Positions 35,290 to 46,689 of a stretch of DNA of 64,000 nucleotides are shown here, one piece after another; positions within the stretch are counted from its first letter, which is position 1; every line of letters begins with the position of its first letter. A program made the position numbers and the translations under genes. Where the stretch lies: contig NC_085117.1 in assembly GCF_030269925.1 (NCBI RefSeq), forward strand, positions 3,162,001-3,226,000, given 5' to 3'. Under the pieces are notes generated by a model. It was not told the DNA's origin and did not search any database. It saw only the letters and a program-made list of their open reading frames with translations. The DNA comes from Bombyx mori. Lineage: Eukaryota; Arthropoda; Insecta; Lepidoptera; Bombycidae.

Positions 35290-35420
35290 TAAGAATGTCT
35301 GGATGTATTTCTGTTGCTCTTTTACGCAAAAACTACTGAATGGATTTTGATGGAACTTCAAAATTATATAGCTTACACATCATAATAACACACGGCTTAA
35401 AATTTATAAAGATATAGTGA
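35290..35420 (+). repeat. Helitron-like fragment
   Basis: Contains ACGCAAAAACTACTGAATGG and TTTTGATGGAACTT, the internal motif of CTAG-ended repeats. Confidence 0.35.
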
Positions 35421-35636
35421 GAATTACCCAAAATATAGCGACAATATGTAAGTGTCAAGTAAGTAGGTACACGTATATAAAGTAAAATGGAAATGATTAT
35501 CTTAAATAGTCCTACAAAAAAAAGCCCGGGACAGCATATATCTTTTATGTGTAAGCCATTATTGTCAAAATAATGAATCATTAATACAATCATATAAATA
35601 AAAAAAAAACACGCGTGGCACTCGGGGACTGCCGCG

Positions 35637-36018
35637 GTAAAGCTATTGCATAGCATTTTTATCAACTTATTCAATTATAATTAGACAATAATAATTTAAT
35701 ATTAAAACAATAATAAAATAAGACCACGCTTTATTTATAAACATTAACAAAAGCAAAACATTAACTGTCCTCTTCACACTCATAAGCTAAACCGCGCGAG
35801 AGAGAGATGGGCAGCATTTTAATGATGCGCATACAGTGCGACGTCACGCCGCGCGCTTATTCACAAACACTACACAAGCGCATCGTGGGAATGTGTTGAA
35901 CGCGAGCTACATGGTAGGCGAAGTGGGGGGTGTTAGGTTTTATTTTCATTACGGAATTTCTTGATTCGGTCGCCACGCTCAAAGCTCGCGATAAAATCTA
36001 TGCTATGCTAATAGCTTA
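35637..36018. repeat. Inverted-repeat element, family G (copy 1)
   Basis: TAAAGCTATTGCATAGCATT at the left, with a rearranged complement at the right (ATGCTAATAGCTTA). The interior has AGTGCGACGTCACGCCGCGC and GGGGGGTGTTAGGTTTTATT. A better copy lies at 51530-51867. Confidence 0.65.
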
Positions 36019-36127
36019 AAAAACAACCAAATGCGCGATTTTATGAAAGATGAAGATAGAAAATTCAATAAGATCAATAGTAAATTACAGTTCCTGAAGC
36101 GAAGCGAGGGCGCGTCGCTAGTATATA

Positions 36128-36418
36128 TATATATTTATTGCTTAGATGGGTGGACGAGCTCACGGCCTGCTTGATGAAGGTAAATGCAGCCACTAACCTT
36201 GAAACATGAGTTCGAGGTCTCAGTTATTATAGTAAAATATTTGCCCCCACCCAAAAAATTTTATTTTAATCGCCCTTATAGGTAGACGATTCGCTCATAA
36301 ACTTCATTAAAGCCAAACCCTTCAAACCGAAATGCATTACGGCTTCACGGCAGAAATAGACAGGGCTGTGGTACCTACCCGTGCGGGCTAACAAGACGTC
36401 CTACCACCAGTATATACG
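36128..36418 (-). mobile_element. Bm1 SINE, rearranged, with a small internal insertion
   Basis: Bm1 3' part at 36133-36235, then an insertion resembling family C LINE text (TCGCCCTTATAGGTAGACG), then Bm1 again from ACCCTTCAAACCGAAATGCA. Confidence 0.75.
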
Positions 36419-36639
36419 TATGTATATATTATTATGTATAAGTCAATGTATTCGCGGATCATATAAATAGTTAAAGCTTACTTATAATCCTTATAGTCGT
36501 TCGTCGAATACTTCACAGTATTCGTATACCACGGAAATAATAAAAAGATAAGAAAGAAACGCGAGTTCAAATCGTAAATTTATTTTTTGATTAGCGAGAT
36601 TAGTTAAAGAGCTGATGGTAATTACGGCTTTGTTGCCTA

Positions 36640-36840
36640 CCGATCAGGGACGGGGTGGGGGCAGGGAAGCGGGGAGATATGCCCCATTTCGACCCGTCTT
36701 GGATGAGCTCTGCCTCATATGAGGTTTACATCCGGTATGCTAACAGGCTGGGGTTCAACATAGAAGTGTTGAACCCCAGCCAACCGCTCCCAAAGTATAG
36801 GAGCGAAGGTCCGGCGATTTCCTCCTAAGAGACCCAAGCA
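36640..36840 (+). mobile_element. Probable LINE 3' UTR with terminal hairpin
   Basis: A GC-rich patch holding a perfect 15-bp stem (36746-36760 with 36767-36781; GGCTGGGGTTCAACA) and then GGTCCGGCGATTTCCTCCT. The same tail follows a different hairpin at 48778-48818. Confidence 0.5.
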
Positions 36841-37507
36841 AAAAAATACTCAAGCAATAGAAAAATTTCTGCCATCTAAACTAGACGCGGACCATAATCG
36901 CCCAAACATGAAGGATTAACCGCGGTCCAAAAAATCCAAACATTTTGAAGTGAAAACTTCTTTAGAATCGTTGGATTTCAAACCGGATGCAACGGAAAAA
37001 ACGACAGGTAAGAGACACAAATACAAAAATGTGTAGGATGAAGCCAGCAAAGAATGAGACAGAAATATACATACTATTTAATACAGCCCCATCTGTGAGA
37101 TTTTTTAATACTAACGTGTGTATGAAAGCTCTTGTAGTGAATTTTAATTTAGGATTATACGTGAAATTAAAATATCAATTCACAGAGGGCGCTACCTTAC
37201 AATTATTTACTAATGACAAAATTTTACATATACTTAAGACGTTTAGGATAATTGTATTTTAATTTTGGAAGGTTTCACTTCTACCACGTGTGAATTGCAC
37301 ATTTTTTTTTTTCTTTTCTATTCAAATTACTTCCTTATGTTGGTAGCTTACATGAATTTACACGTGTAAAGTTAATAGTGAGTGCTTGTAAATAGATATG
37401 ATTATGATTAAAATAGTAAGTATACGTACATGTATATTGCAATTCCCGCCAAGTTGTTGTCATAACAAAATACATACAAACACATCCGAGTGACGTATTT
37501 GTATAAA
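36841..37507. other. Nothing recognised
   Basis: No gene or repeat was recognised beyond short frames. Confidence 0.45.
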
Positions 37508-37932
37508 CTAGAGGTCCAGCAGTAGTCGAAAATCGACTATAATCAATTGGAATTGTGTAATAAGTTGGTACACTATTATGATTGTATTTTATACTTCTAT
37601 AATCACAAATTTCGCCAAGGCTACACTATAAAAAAATATTAATAAAGACAAACAATATTTAATCTATTCTCAATTTGACAACAGACGTCAAGAGCAAAAG
37701 TTTGACAATAAATAGTATGCATGCGTGTGTGCGTCAAATACATGGTATGTAGTGTGAGTAATGTTTTCTTTATTGATTTAATGTATCTTTTATGCATTAT
37801 TTTAAAAAAATAGTAGCATTGTGCACTTCTTCTCTATATTCTGTATAAGTGTAGAAAATTTCATACTCCTCCGTCCGCGCAGTTTTGATAAAAAAGGATA
37901 CAAAGTTTTTGCTTCACGTTTTAATATATAGA
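37508..37932. repeat. Dispersed repeat, family E (copy 2)
   Basis: CTAGAGGTCCAGCAGTAGTC to TTAATATATAGAT; near-identical to 30066-30480. Confidence 0.75.
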
Positions 37933-38247
37933 TATTCCGTCGCTAAGAATGAAAATCTAGAAAGAGATATTTTCAAAATGCCACGTATAATTAATTGACT
38001 TTATCAACGTTGACTGAATTATTATCTTCTTCACAGTTTCTATGTTTCCATTACTTGTCTTTGTTCTGTTAATGTTAATATTAATTGAAATCGTCTTTTG
38101 GAGGTTGGTTCTTTTCTGTTTTCTCCGTCCCCGGGCTAAATTGCTAATACAATGATCGTAAAAGTTCATCTATACTTGTGTGTTCAATCTTCCTTTTTAT
38201 GGCATCTAAATTAAATATAAATATTATAAATGTCAACCATTTACCTA

Positions 38248-39545
38248 GTCAGGTCATAAATTCTGTCACATGTTTAATGTAAAATAATTGAAACAAGTTT
38301 ATTCATTATGTAACCATTCATATACCAAAATGAACTTAACAAAACATAGATTCTTATGACACTAAAGTTTATTCAAAATGACCTCCGTGATTTCGAATAG
38401 GTACAGGCCTTCAATCTGCGCGGCCAGTCGTCTATCGCAGCACGAACGAGGTCCACGTCAATATCGGCGGCTGCCTTAATCAAGAATGTCTTGAGTGACT
38501 CCAAATTGGGACTTTGAGCACGCCTTTTCCTCCAAGTGTTGCCATATTTTGTAATCTAACTGATTCAAATCTGGACTGGAGGAGGGCCAGTCTTCCTGCC
38601 GGATGAAGTCGATTTCACGCGCCGCCAGCCAGTCTTGTGTGCTCTTCGCTCTATGAGCTGGCGCCGAATCTTGTTGGAATACCCAGTGCCTGTTATTGAA
38701 CATGGTATGAGAAACAGGTTCCACAAGGTTCGTCAGGACTGTATTTTGATACACAACTGCATTCGTTTTTACACCTTTCTCACAAAAATGTACCTCTGTT
38801 AAGCCCCAATAAGAAACTCTCAACCATACCATGAGCGAGGATGGAAAATGACCTCGTTGGACACGCGGAATACGGTTGCTCGCTTCTTCACTACTGTGTG
38901 CGTACACCTTATTATTTTGTTTGTTGTAGCTTTCTTCTACGGTAAAAAATTTTTCATCCGAAAAAGGAATTTCCCGATATTTTTTTCCCGCGTACCGCTT
39001 CAACAAAGCGCGGCATCTCTTCAGTCTCAGGTCCATTAGACCAGCATTCAAACGATGTCCTGTTTTTCTTCGATATGCCCGAAGCCCTAAGTCTTCATTT
39101 AACACCCTTTTCACCGTGGTTCTGCTTAACCCCATCTGAAGGGCCAACAGTTTCTGCTTACGTTTGGGATTTCTTTGAATTCGCGCCTTCACAGCTTTTA
39201 TCACTGCTGGAGTCCTAACAGACCGAGGGCGACCACTTCTTGACCTGTCATCTACACTAGAGTCTTCATTGTATCGTTTGATGGTACGATAAACGAATCT
39301 TTTGGTTATATTAAAATTTTTCAGTATGTAAAAAAATTGAATTGGCGCGTAACCGCAACGATGCAACGCAATAACTGCAACACGGTCTTCTTTAAGCGTC
39401 CACTCCATATTTAAAAATGATTAAAATTCTAAAAGTGTACATTTTTATTTTCATGAACATTTCGAAATTCGAATTCAATAAACTTTTTTGTGGCCAGCAT
39501 TCTAAAAGAAAAGTTTTTAATGTGTGACAATACTTATGACCTGAC
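38248..39545 (-). mobile_element. maT-type (DD37D) mariner transposon, almost complete
   Basis: 1298 bp bounded by GTCAGGTCATAA inverted termini and flanked by TA at 38246-38247 and 39546-39547. It encodes one transposase on the minus strand. The flanking TA and the matched ends define the borders exactly. Confidence 0.92.
38373..39408 (-). pseudogene. maT/mariner transposase with one frameshift
   Basis: DNA-cutting and joining enzyme of the surrounding element. The N-terminal HTH region (residues 1-110) includes RFVYRTIKRY and SGRPRSVRT. Catalytic residues are D151 (FSDEKFF), D247 (FQQDSAPAH) and D285 (SPDLNQLDY), with 37 residues between the second and third, which defines the DD37D maT group. 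The frame breaks at about 38512-38515, where one extra base puts the last 46 or so codons (through DLVRAAIDDWPRRLKAC, stop 38373-38375) in another frame. Substitutions such as VWLRVSY and NQLDY at usually conserved sites also suggest decay. Probably inactive. Confidence 0.9.
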
Positions 39546-39759
39546 TAGTTATAGTATATGTTTATTAAAATGTAATATTTTCTTTCGTTTTCACGTGTCG
39601 TAGGTAACAATTAAAATTACTTTTGCCTAAAATCGCGTTTTCTGCTGTTATTCTTTTAGACATTTAGAATACAGCACGGTTTTTCTGGTCGCCCCCTTCT
39701 AACGCCCCATCGCGTATATTAGTTTCCCTACCTATTCGCTAGGAGCTTAGGCGGCAATT

Positions 39760-39918
39760 CCAGCTACGGCCGGGTAGGTGAGCTCACGGGCTCAACTTGA
39801 GAGAATTTGCTAACACTAACCCTAGCCAAGGCACTGCCTCGCAGAATTTACCACCGGATCGGGCTCGTGACCCACTGAGAAGATCCGGCGAGACTCAGTG
39901 GGCTGTGTCTAGAAGAAG
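39760..39918 (-). mobile_element. LINE 3' end, family A
   Basis: GGTAGGTGAGCTCACGGGCT through CCCACTGAGAAGATCCGGCG. Confidence 0.75.
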
Positions 39919-40520
39919 GTGTGTAGTCGACATTAGTTCATTGTAATATCCGTGTATAATAAGTTGTTAACACGTTAAACGCCATACCATACTATATTGT
40001 GTCCACACCATGCTTTCCCCTAAGACTGTACCTATGTATGCATAAAAAATCTTCCAAAAATCGTTTTAGGTGTTTTTTTGCAAATAATGTCAGGAAATAA
40101 CCTAAAAAATGATTGGTGACGTACGGAAAAGGTGACCACTCGTCAGTCTCCCAGAGGTGTCGAATGTCAGACACGCGGTGTCCACTGCTGCCTCCCGGAC
40201 CCGATTTTATTAGCGGTCACAGGGTGTCCGTCGCTTTCCCCCTTGCGTTAAACACGGTATCCAGTCTGGCGTTCGACGTGATAAATCTAATCTTTTAATT
40301 CTGTTATATAAACATTATTAATAACACAGCAATAAATCGTTTGTTTTAAAAAATCCGCTCTCGGCTTAGTGTTGCGTAACGACCCTGACCGAATGAGTCG
40401 TAGTGCCCGGTGCGTTCACGTCGAATGGCGCGTTTATACGGGGTTCATGTTGACACGAATCGGGCTTCGGGATAAATAAATAAAACTAATCGCCCAAATA
40501 CTAATTTTTAAGGCAATTAA
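39919..40520. other. Unassigned; LTR-like signals only
   Basis: TATATAA (near 40304) and AATAAAT (near 40330) occur in a moderately GC-rich block, but no terminal TG..CA repeat or second copy was seen. Confidence 0.25.
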
Positions 40521-40524
40521 GGGG

Positions 40525-40625
40525 GTAGATATTTTTTTAATTGCCTAGACGGGTGGACGAGCTCATAGTCAACCTGGTATTGAGTGCTTACCGGAGCCCA
40601 TAAACACTTACAACGTAAAAGCCGT
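40525..40625 (-). mobile_element. Bm1 SINE 3' fragment
   Basis: TTGCCTAGACGGGTGGACGA to TTACAACGTAAAAGCCG. Diverged. Confidence 0.65.
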
Positions 40626-40630
40626 AGTAA

Positions 40631-40882
40631 GGACCTCATGAACTTAGATTTTCATTTTCAACCTACCAGACCTTATTATAAGTACGAGCTTATTCTTCTT
40701 CTGTGATTGCATTACAAAAAGTAGGTATGGAGCCAAATGCAATTTTTAAAACTCTCCATACGCTTGGTATTAGTAAAATGTTTGTGTACCGGGCTATTAA
40801 TAGGTGCAAAGGACCTCATGAACTTAAATTTTAATTTTCAACCTACCAGACCTTGATATAAGTACGACTTTATTCTTTGTGT
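40631..40882. mobile_element. maT transposase HTH fragment between 70-bp direct repeats
   Basis: 40631-40700 and 40809-40880 are near-identical (AAGGACCTCATGAACTTA, CAACCTACCAGACCTT). Between them about 105 bases encode VIALQKVGMEPNAIFKTLH and TLGISKMFVYRAINR, the N-terminal part of a maT transposase. Confidence 0.6.
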
Positions 40883-41159
40883 TCGAAAAGAAATGTAGAA
40901 GACATGAAAAGTGTATTTTTTTAAATAAAGTAATTGAGGGTAGTTAGCCTAATGTTTAAATGCCGACGAATAAAATCTTAGTCGTTCGCTAACACGAAAC
41001 CAGCAATGTATTCGAAACGTCAGTGAAATGCAAACAGGAGAAGAGGTCAGCGTAATTCGTTAAAGTAATTCTCAATTATGCCTAAAGGAGGTATATGGAA
41101 AATCTTATTGGTCGTCTTAATAATATTCTGTCATAATTTTAGGCCATTACGATCTAGCC

Positions 41160-41484
41160 CGGTGTTTCCCAGCGTGGGGACCACGCCCCACAAGGGGGCA
41201 ATCGCAGTAAATTAATATAGAAAATCTGTATTAAAAATATTTTGAATTTGTATTTCAGTTTTTTATTATATTTTGAGATATTACTTACTGTGTTCTGATA
41301 ACAATTTCGTAGTGATTTCTCCCTTTAGAGGGGAACTCCCCTATAAATTATAGGTTTTAACCTATTCTTAAGTGAACAAATCAATTTTTTATTTCAAAAA
41401 TTATGTACGTATGTGTGTATGTGATATAAAAAAATTTGAAATGTTACAGTGGGGTCATGGCACAAAAAAGGTTGAAAAACACTG
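41160..41484. mobile_element. hAT-type MITE with 8-bp target duplication
   Basis: The ends CGGTGTTTCCCAGCG and (complement) CAGTGTTTTTCAACC are typical hAT termini. ATCTAGCC is duplicated exactly at 41152-41159 and 41485-41492. 325 bp, non-coding. Confidence 0.85.
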
Positions 41485-41734
41485 ATCTAGCCTCTCTCTG
41501 GTCTGGTACATTCACAAACTAACTCAGACAAGTAATATTGAATGTTGTAATAAAACGTGTATAGTATTTTATCAAGCTTCCCCGCAATCAACAAGTGGGT
41601 ACCTAAAGACGACGATAAACTTTTGATGGGACACAATTTAATTGTATATTATTACTGGACGCTGTTATTAAGAAACGAACCATCTTCATTTATTTCTTTA
41701 TTAAGTTTTTAATGCCTAAACCCTATTTTTAAGT

Positions 41735-42120
41735 CTTAACATGTAGGTGAGTTCACGGGGCTCAAACCGGAGTGTTGCTAACACTGGCTCTAGCACTAGC
41801 AGTGCTTTGCAGAATCTACCATCGGATCGGAAATGCGACCCGCTGAGAAGATCCGGCGACAAACTCAGTGGGCTGTGTCTGTGGGTTAATTTACTCGCCG
41901 AGCCCATCGTCGCAAGCAACGGGTACGACGAGAACGATGACCGGTGCTTGAGGTACCTAAAAGCTCCGACTTGGGTTCGTACTTAAGGTATCCATATAAA
42001 TCCTGTATATTCGCATACCAGTGTAGCGGACGTGTAATGGCGCGAGTTCATTGTGCGATCTCTTAGGCGCCGGGTCCCCAAGTTCAAGCGACGGGTTCGA
42101 CGAGAACGATGACCGGTTAA
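41735..42120 (-). mobile_element. LINE 3' end, family A, with a short displaced duplicate
   Basis: GAGTTCACGGGGCTCAAACC to ACCGGTGCTTGAGGTACC (to about 41975). A second scrap, CAAGCGACGGGTTCGACGAG, lies near 42085. Confidence 0.75.
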
Positions 42121-42329
42121 TTTAGATTATTCCTACATATTTATTCTACTTGTATGTTCATAGTGCATGATGTAATTTTCTAAATAACTAACTTTTGCGC
42201 GCGATTTCATCCGTGTTGAATAGTTACTTTGCGATAACGCTAAATATTACCCGAGACTTCATCACGTAGAAGGTGAAAATATTTTTGGATAATAGAACGT
42301 TAAGAAGCTATTTAAGGTACCGAAATCAC

Positions 42330-42540
42330 GCTTTTTAACCAACTTCAAAAGAGGAGGTTATTAGTGCTCCTCTCTTATTGGTCTTAGCGTGATGTTGTAT
42401 AGTCTTTGGCCTTCCTCAATAAATAGGCAATCAAACACTGAAAGAATTTTTCAAATCGGGCCAGAAGTTCCTGAGATTAGCGCGTTCGACTAAACAAACA
42501 AACAAACTATTCAGCTTTATAATATTAGTATAGATTTTAA
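42330..42540 (-). repeat. Helitron-like dispersed repeat fragment
   Basis: Contains GGCCAGAAGTTCCTGAGATT and ends TTTATAATATTAGTATAGAT in reverse orientation. Confidence 0.5.
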
Positions 42541-43039
42541 ACAAAAATCTCGTTATCGTGTTGTAGAAGTACCGCGTTATAAGAGAGGGTAGTGGGGAAT
42601 TTTTTCTTTTCGTGTTATAGTGGAACCGTGTTGTAAAATACCGTGTTATAAGAGGTTCACCGGTATATCGAAGTAATCCTCGTAAATCCACGTCACACAA
42701 CGGCCAAGGTTTCAGGAAATACCAATTTGAAGATTGTTTCCGGATTTGCGAGGTTTTTTTAATTTATTTATTAACTAAGGGCTCAGTCCACTGAAGAACC
42801 TTGACCGGATTTCGGTTACGTCAAAGACGCGATAACGCGATCAACGCTGCAGATTTCGCGACCCACAATTAATGGGGATGGTAGGTCAAAAAATGACCGC
42901 TTTGCGCGATAAAGAACCACTCTTTATATCGTTCATTAGATGATGGAGTACTGACTGGTTATTCCTAATTCCCATTTTACGTTATCGTAAAGGCTCTTGC
43001 CTTGTGTTGTGAAGCGATTACCTCCCAAACTTTAGTAAA

Positions 43040-43705
43040 GGTTTTTTTTCCGCGTAGTAACATCTTATAAATCGATGACGACCGGCTGCGTGCACGAAAA
43101 ATTGTCACGTTCCGCCTGAGCCTGAGCGTGCGAGCGAGAGCGCGGAACAAGCGATAGGGAGGCACGATCAGCGTAAGCGTGGTCTCTTGTGAACTGGTGG
43201 TAGGATCTCTTGTGAGTCCACACGGGTAGGCACCACCACCCTGCCTGTTTCTGCCGTGAAGCATTAATGCGTTTCGGTTTGAAGGTCGGGGCAGCCGTTG
43301 TAACTATACTGAGACCCTAGAACTTGTATCTGACTATGACTACTTCACATCAGGTGGGCTGTGAGCTCGTCCACCCATCTAAGCAATACAAAAAGCTAGG
43401 GGCTACCTACTGTATCACAGTATTGTTACGATTCACCGTGGCCTCATCCTACTGTGTTAATGAGTCGTGAATTTGAGGAGGTTTAATTACCGTTGCAGGT
43501 CGGTCGAAGGTGTGTTATTAGTACACGAACATGGTCTGCCCACAGCCCACCTGTTGTGCAGCAATAAAAAAAAGCGTTAATTTATCGAAAAAATTGTAAT
43601 TTCTAATCAACTCCCCTCTTTGTATTATACAAACTGATAATAATTCAATTCATAAAAGTATGCAATTTTTCATCAAAGTTTCTTTGTGACGTTATCACGT
43701 AAAAC
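43040..43705. repeat. MITE, family F, interrupted by Bm1
   Basis: Left part ACATCTTATAAATCGATGAC to ACAAGCGATAGGGAGGCACG. The right end GACGTTATCACGTAAAACTA is at 43689. Bm1 and other DNA lie between. Confidence 0.6.
43190..43395 (+). mobile_element. Bm1 SINE, internally deleted
   Basis: CTGGTGGTAGGATCTCTTGT to GTCCACCCATCTAAGCAATA. The CTCAAGGTGGGTGGCG...CCAGTAACC block is missing. Confidence 0.85.
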
Positions 43706-43986
43706 TATCAACCAATCTAATTGGTAACCATTTTGCTAATCTTATGGGTATTGGTCCTGTTTCGTTTAATACCATCCATTTGTGGGTGTGCTCGAGGTCA
43801 GGAGATAACAGCGTGACGTCATACAACGTGACTCACACAGCGGCCAGTTAGTTGTACATATGTGCGTGCAGTTATTAATGTACTAGATTGAATGAAATGA
43901 CCTACTAGCAAGACCACTGGAAGGTGGCTTGGAGTTTGATTTTTATTCATTGTTCTAGAACCTGTGATTTATTGGGTTCTCTGTGA

Positions 43987-44133
43987 TTAGTGCGAGTTTT
44001 TTAACGTTCTCGATAGCGTGAAAGTTAACTCAAATTTGGATGGAGTTGGATCGTTTGCCTACGTTTGCCGCTAGGGGGGCGCTGTTCCAACTGCATACAA
44101 ATTTGTGTTAACTTTAACGCTATCGAGAACGAG
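43987..44133. repeat. MITE, family M1 (copy 3), uninterrupted
   Basis: TTTAACGTTCTCGATAGCG to CGCTATCGAGAACG with the core GCGCTGTTCCAACTGC. Serves as the empty-site reference for 19260-19545. Confidence 0.8.
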
Positions 44134-44515
44134 CATTCGCCACTTCTCCCGGTTTGTGGTGAGCTTGGTCATCGTCATAATCGGTTGCTCTTGGCAGAGC
44201 AGTCGTGGATATGTGGAATTCTTGCTTATTAAAGCCCTGACAGATGTTTTCCATAGTGAGCTTGGTACACTCATGCAAACAACCGCCAATTGCCGACTTG
44301 CCTTGGTCGGTCCATAGCATGGGCAACCTTCCACGCGGTCTGGTGCCTTCTGCCCTGAACGACAAGGCGCTCTATGGAGACATTTCCTCGCCGAGAGATT
44401 GAGATTCCTCATGAGGCACAGCAATGATACTGAATGACGACCACGACTGCTTTGACAAGAGCGACACGACAAAGAAATATAGTACACGGTTTCAGAGCGG
44501 AAAGCTTGCAACGTC
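44134..44515 (-). mobile_element. Retroelement ORF2 C-terminal fragment (RTE-like)
   Basis: Minus-strand frames read GTRPRGRLPMLWTDQGKSAI and LTTNREKWRMLV, the RGRP..W.D motif and closing helix common to LINE tails. Frames are shifted between the two parts. Confidence 0.5.
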
Positions 44516-44824
44516 TTAAGCTTTAGGTTAAGCTCGGTCCGGCGAAGAAAACGGTCAAACTTGACGCTTCGTGTGCCGCAAAAAGGCTTCTTCGGTCCCC
44601 TTGGGTCAATTCAGTCATAAAGGCATCCTTAAATTTTACACGATCTAAAAGGCAATGTACATTAAAATAATGCTTAATCAGACCGATGCTTCCTTATTCT
44701 CAAACATAACAAGGATCATATTTCTAAATTTTGCACGGAAACTATTCTAGAATGATCTGGTTTTATCGGGAATGTTCTGGTAAGTAGTGAACGTAGTCGA
44801 TACGACTATAAAAAGTGTGGCATA

Positions 44825-45075
44825 AGCGACACAAAGACCCCGATCCATTAACGGTGCTTTTAGGTACCACAAGCACCGGTCACCGCCCTCGTCGAACCCG
44901 TCGCTTGCGACGAGTGAATTAACCCATAGACACAGCCCACTCAGTTTCTCGCTGGATCTTCTCAGTGGGTCAGTGGCCAGTGCTAGCAAACGGTTTGAGC
45001 CCCGTGAGCTCACCTACACGTCAAGGAGAAGTTGAAATAGCCTCTCAAGGCTATCAGCATAGGTAGGGAAAAAAA
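44825..45075 (+). mobile_element. LINE 3' end, family A, internally deleted
   Basis: CCCCGATCCATTAACGGTGC to AATAGCCTCTCAAGGCTATC, lacking the TCCGATCCGGTGGTAG block. Confidence 0.8.
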
Positions 45076-45479
45076 ACATAAAGACAGCTATAATCGAAGC
45101 GTCATGAAAGCTAATTGTGATGGCGATGTCCTATTCTTAAATGTCCGTAATAATTAAATTTAATTAGTGTTTCGGCGTGAGGTTTTATTCATCTTGAACC
45201 CCAGCTTCATGATCGTATCTTTGTGTGTGCGTTGAGGAACGCGCCCGGCTCGATGGCGGCCCTCAACAAAACAATTTCATTAATTTCTTGATTGATCCAA
45301 GTGGTTACGCGTGCCTCTAAACGGAAATGTTCAATTGTGAAATTAAATATGTCGACTTGTTGACAAACAATTCGTGGTAATAATATAAGTTGTATATCTC
45401 CGGTAGAATTTCTGTAAGACTTAGGTAACGACTTTCTTTGATTTTTGGCGTCTTGTCATACAGTTTATTTTTCCTTTTT

Positions 45480-45600
45480 AAGCTATTGCATAGATTTTAT
45501 CGCGGGCCTTGAGCGCGGCTTGAGAGCGGAATCCAGAAATTTCGTAACGAAAATAACCTGACACCCCCACTTCCCAATAACTGAAACAATAACTAAACAA
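45480..45600 (-). repeat. Family G element, partial (reverse)
   Basis: AAGCTATTGCATAGATTTTA then GAAATTTCGTAACGAAAATA, the right end of family G. Confidence 0.55.
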
Positions 45601-45800
45601 ATAACTAAAACCGCGTAAGGTTCAAAGGCAGCCCGAGGAAAGTGCGCGTCTAGTCCGTCGCGATCGTCTGTCGGCGCACATTACAAGGAGCAATACCTGG
45701 CAACGAATGCGTGATGCTACTCGCTGCACGAGACTCCCCTTAGGGGTATCAAAAGTGGCAGTTGTAACTTCACACTAAAGAATACACTTCCGAGAGTTTT

Positions 45801-46620
45801 TTTTTTTTTTTCCTACCTATGCTGATACCCTTGAGAGGCTATTTCAGAGTAACCGTGGCTAGTAGGTGAGCTCACGGGGCTCAAACCTGACGACGATGCT
45901 AACACGAACCCTAGCAAGAGCCGTGCTTCGCAGAATCTAACCACCGGATCGGAAAAGCGACCCACTGAGAAGATCCGGCGAGAAACTCAGTGGGCTGTGT
46001 CTGAGAGTTAATTTGCTCGTCGAGCCCTTCGTCGCAAGCGACGGGTTCGACGAGAACGGTGACCGGTGCTTGAAGTACCTAAAAGCACCGTTAGTGGATC
46101 GGGAGGATCCGAGATGACTTGTTTTGGGCGACGTCGACTGCTTTCCATTCTGTCCGCAGGATCGGGAATGTAGTTACCGGCGGCCACGATGAGAGGGTTC
46201 TCGTGTCGTGCCGCTTTATCGAAGTGGCGCATCGACGCCGACTGCAAATACTTACTAACGGACTCTAAGTCCAGGTCGTCATGGAGGTCGACGCTCCTGA
46301 CGAACCCCGGGGCTCCGACGGCTATCCTGCAAAAACGGGATTGTATAATCTGGAAGGATTTTAAGTGAGTGCGGGCCGCGTGAGCGAACACTACACTTGC
46401 ATAGGTCATGACGGGGCGTATGCAAGTTTTGTCACCTTATTTCTAAGGGACATTTTACTTCGCCTGCATATCATCGGGTAGAGGCGTCCTAGAATGAAGG
46501 CGGCACGGTCGCGTACCGCCTTAATATGAGGGCGGAATGTCATCCTTCTGTCGAGGGTGACGCCTAAATATTTGACCTTCGGGGTCCACGGTATGGGCTG
46601 GTCGAACATCCTTCCGAGAG
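45801..46620 (-). mobile_element. LINE, family A (jockey-like), longest copy, ORF2 C-terminus
   Basis: Two overlapping minus-strand frames (46609-46406 and 46409-46008) encode the post-RT region: VKYLGVTLDRRMTFRPHI, then MTYASVVFAHAARTHLKSF, FCRIAVGAPGFVRSVDLHDD and FDKAARHENPLIVAAGNYIP. One frameshift near 46407 separates them. The 3' UTR and T-tract follow to the left. Reverse transcriptase and endonuclease are absent (5' truncation). A jockey clade is inferred. Confidence 0.85.
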
Positions 46621-46689
46621 AATTGCAAACCTGAAAGTATTATACTGAAATATTTGAGAACTTTAATACCGCGATGCAGGTTTTTTGTT

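Noticed and set aside
35333..35674. Minus-strand frame of 113 codons
   Set aside because: Spans a Helitron-like fragment and part of a family G element; hydrophobic AT-rich translation only.
38848..39039. Plus-strand open frame of 63 codons
   Set aside because: It is antisense to the mariner transposase frame.
40150..40480. Possible solo LTR
   Set aside because: TATA-like and AATAAA signals exist, but no TG...CA borders, target duplication or second copy.
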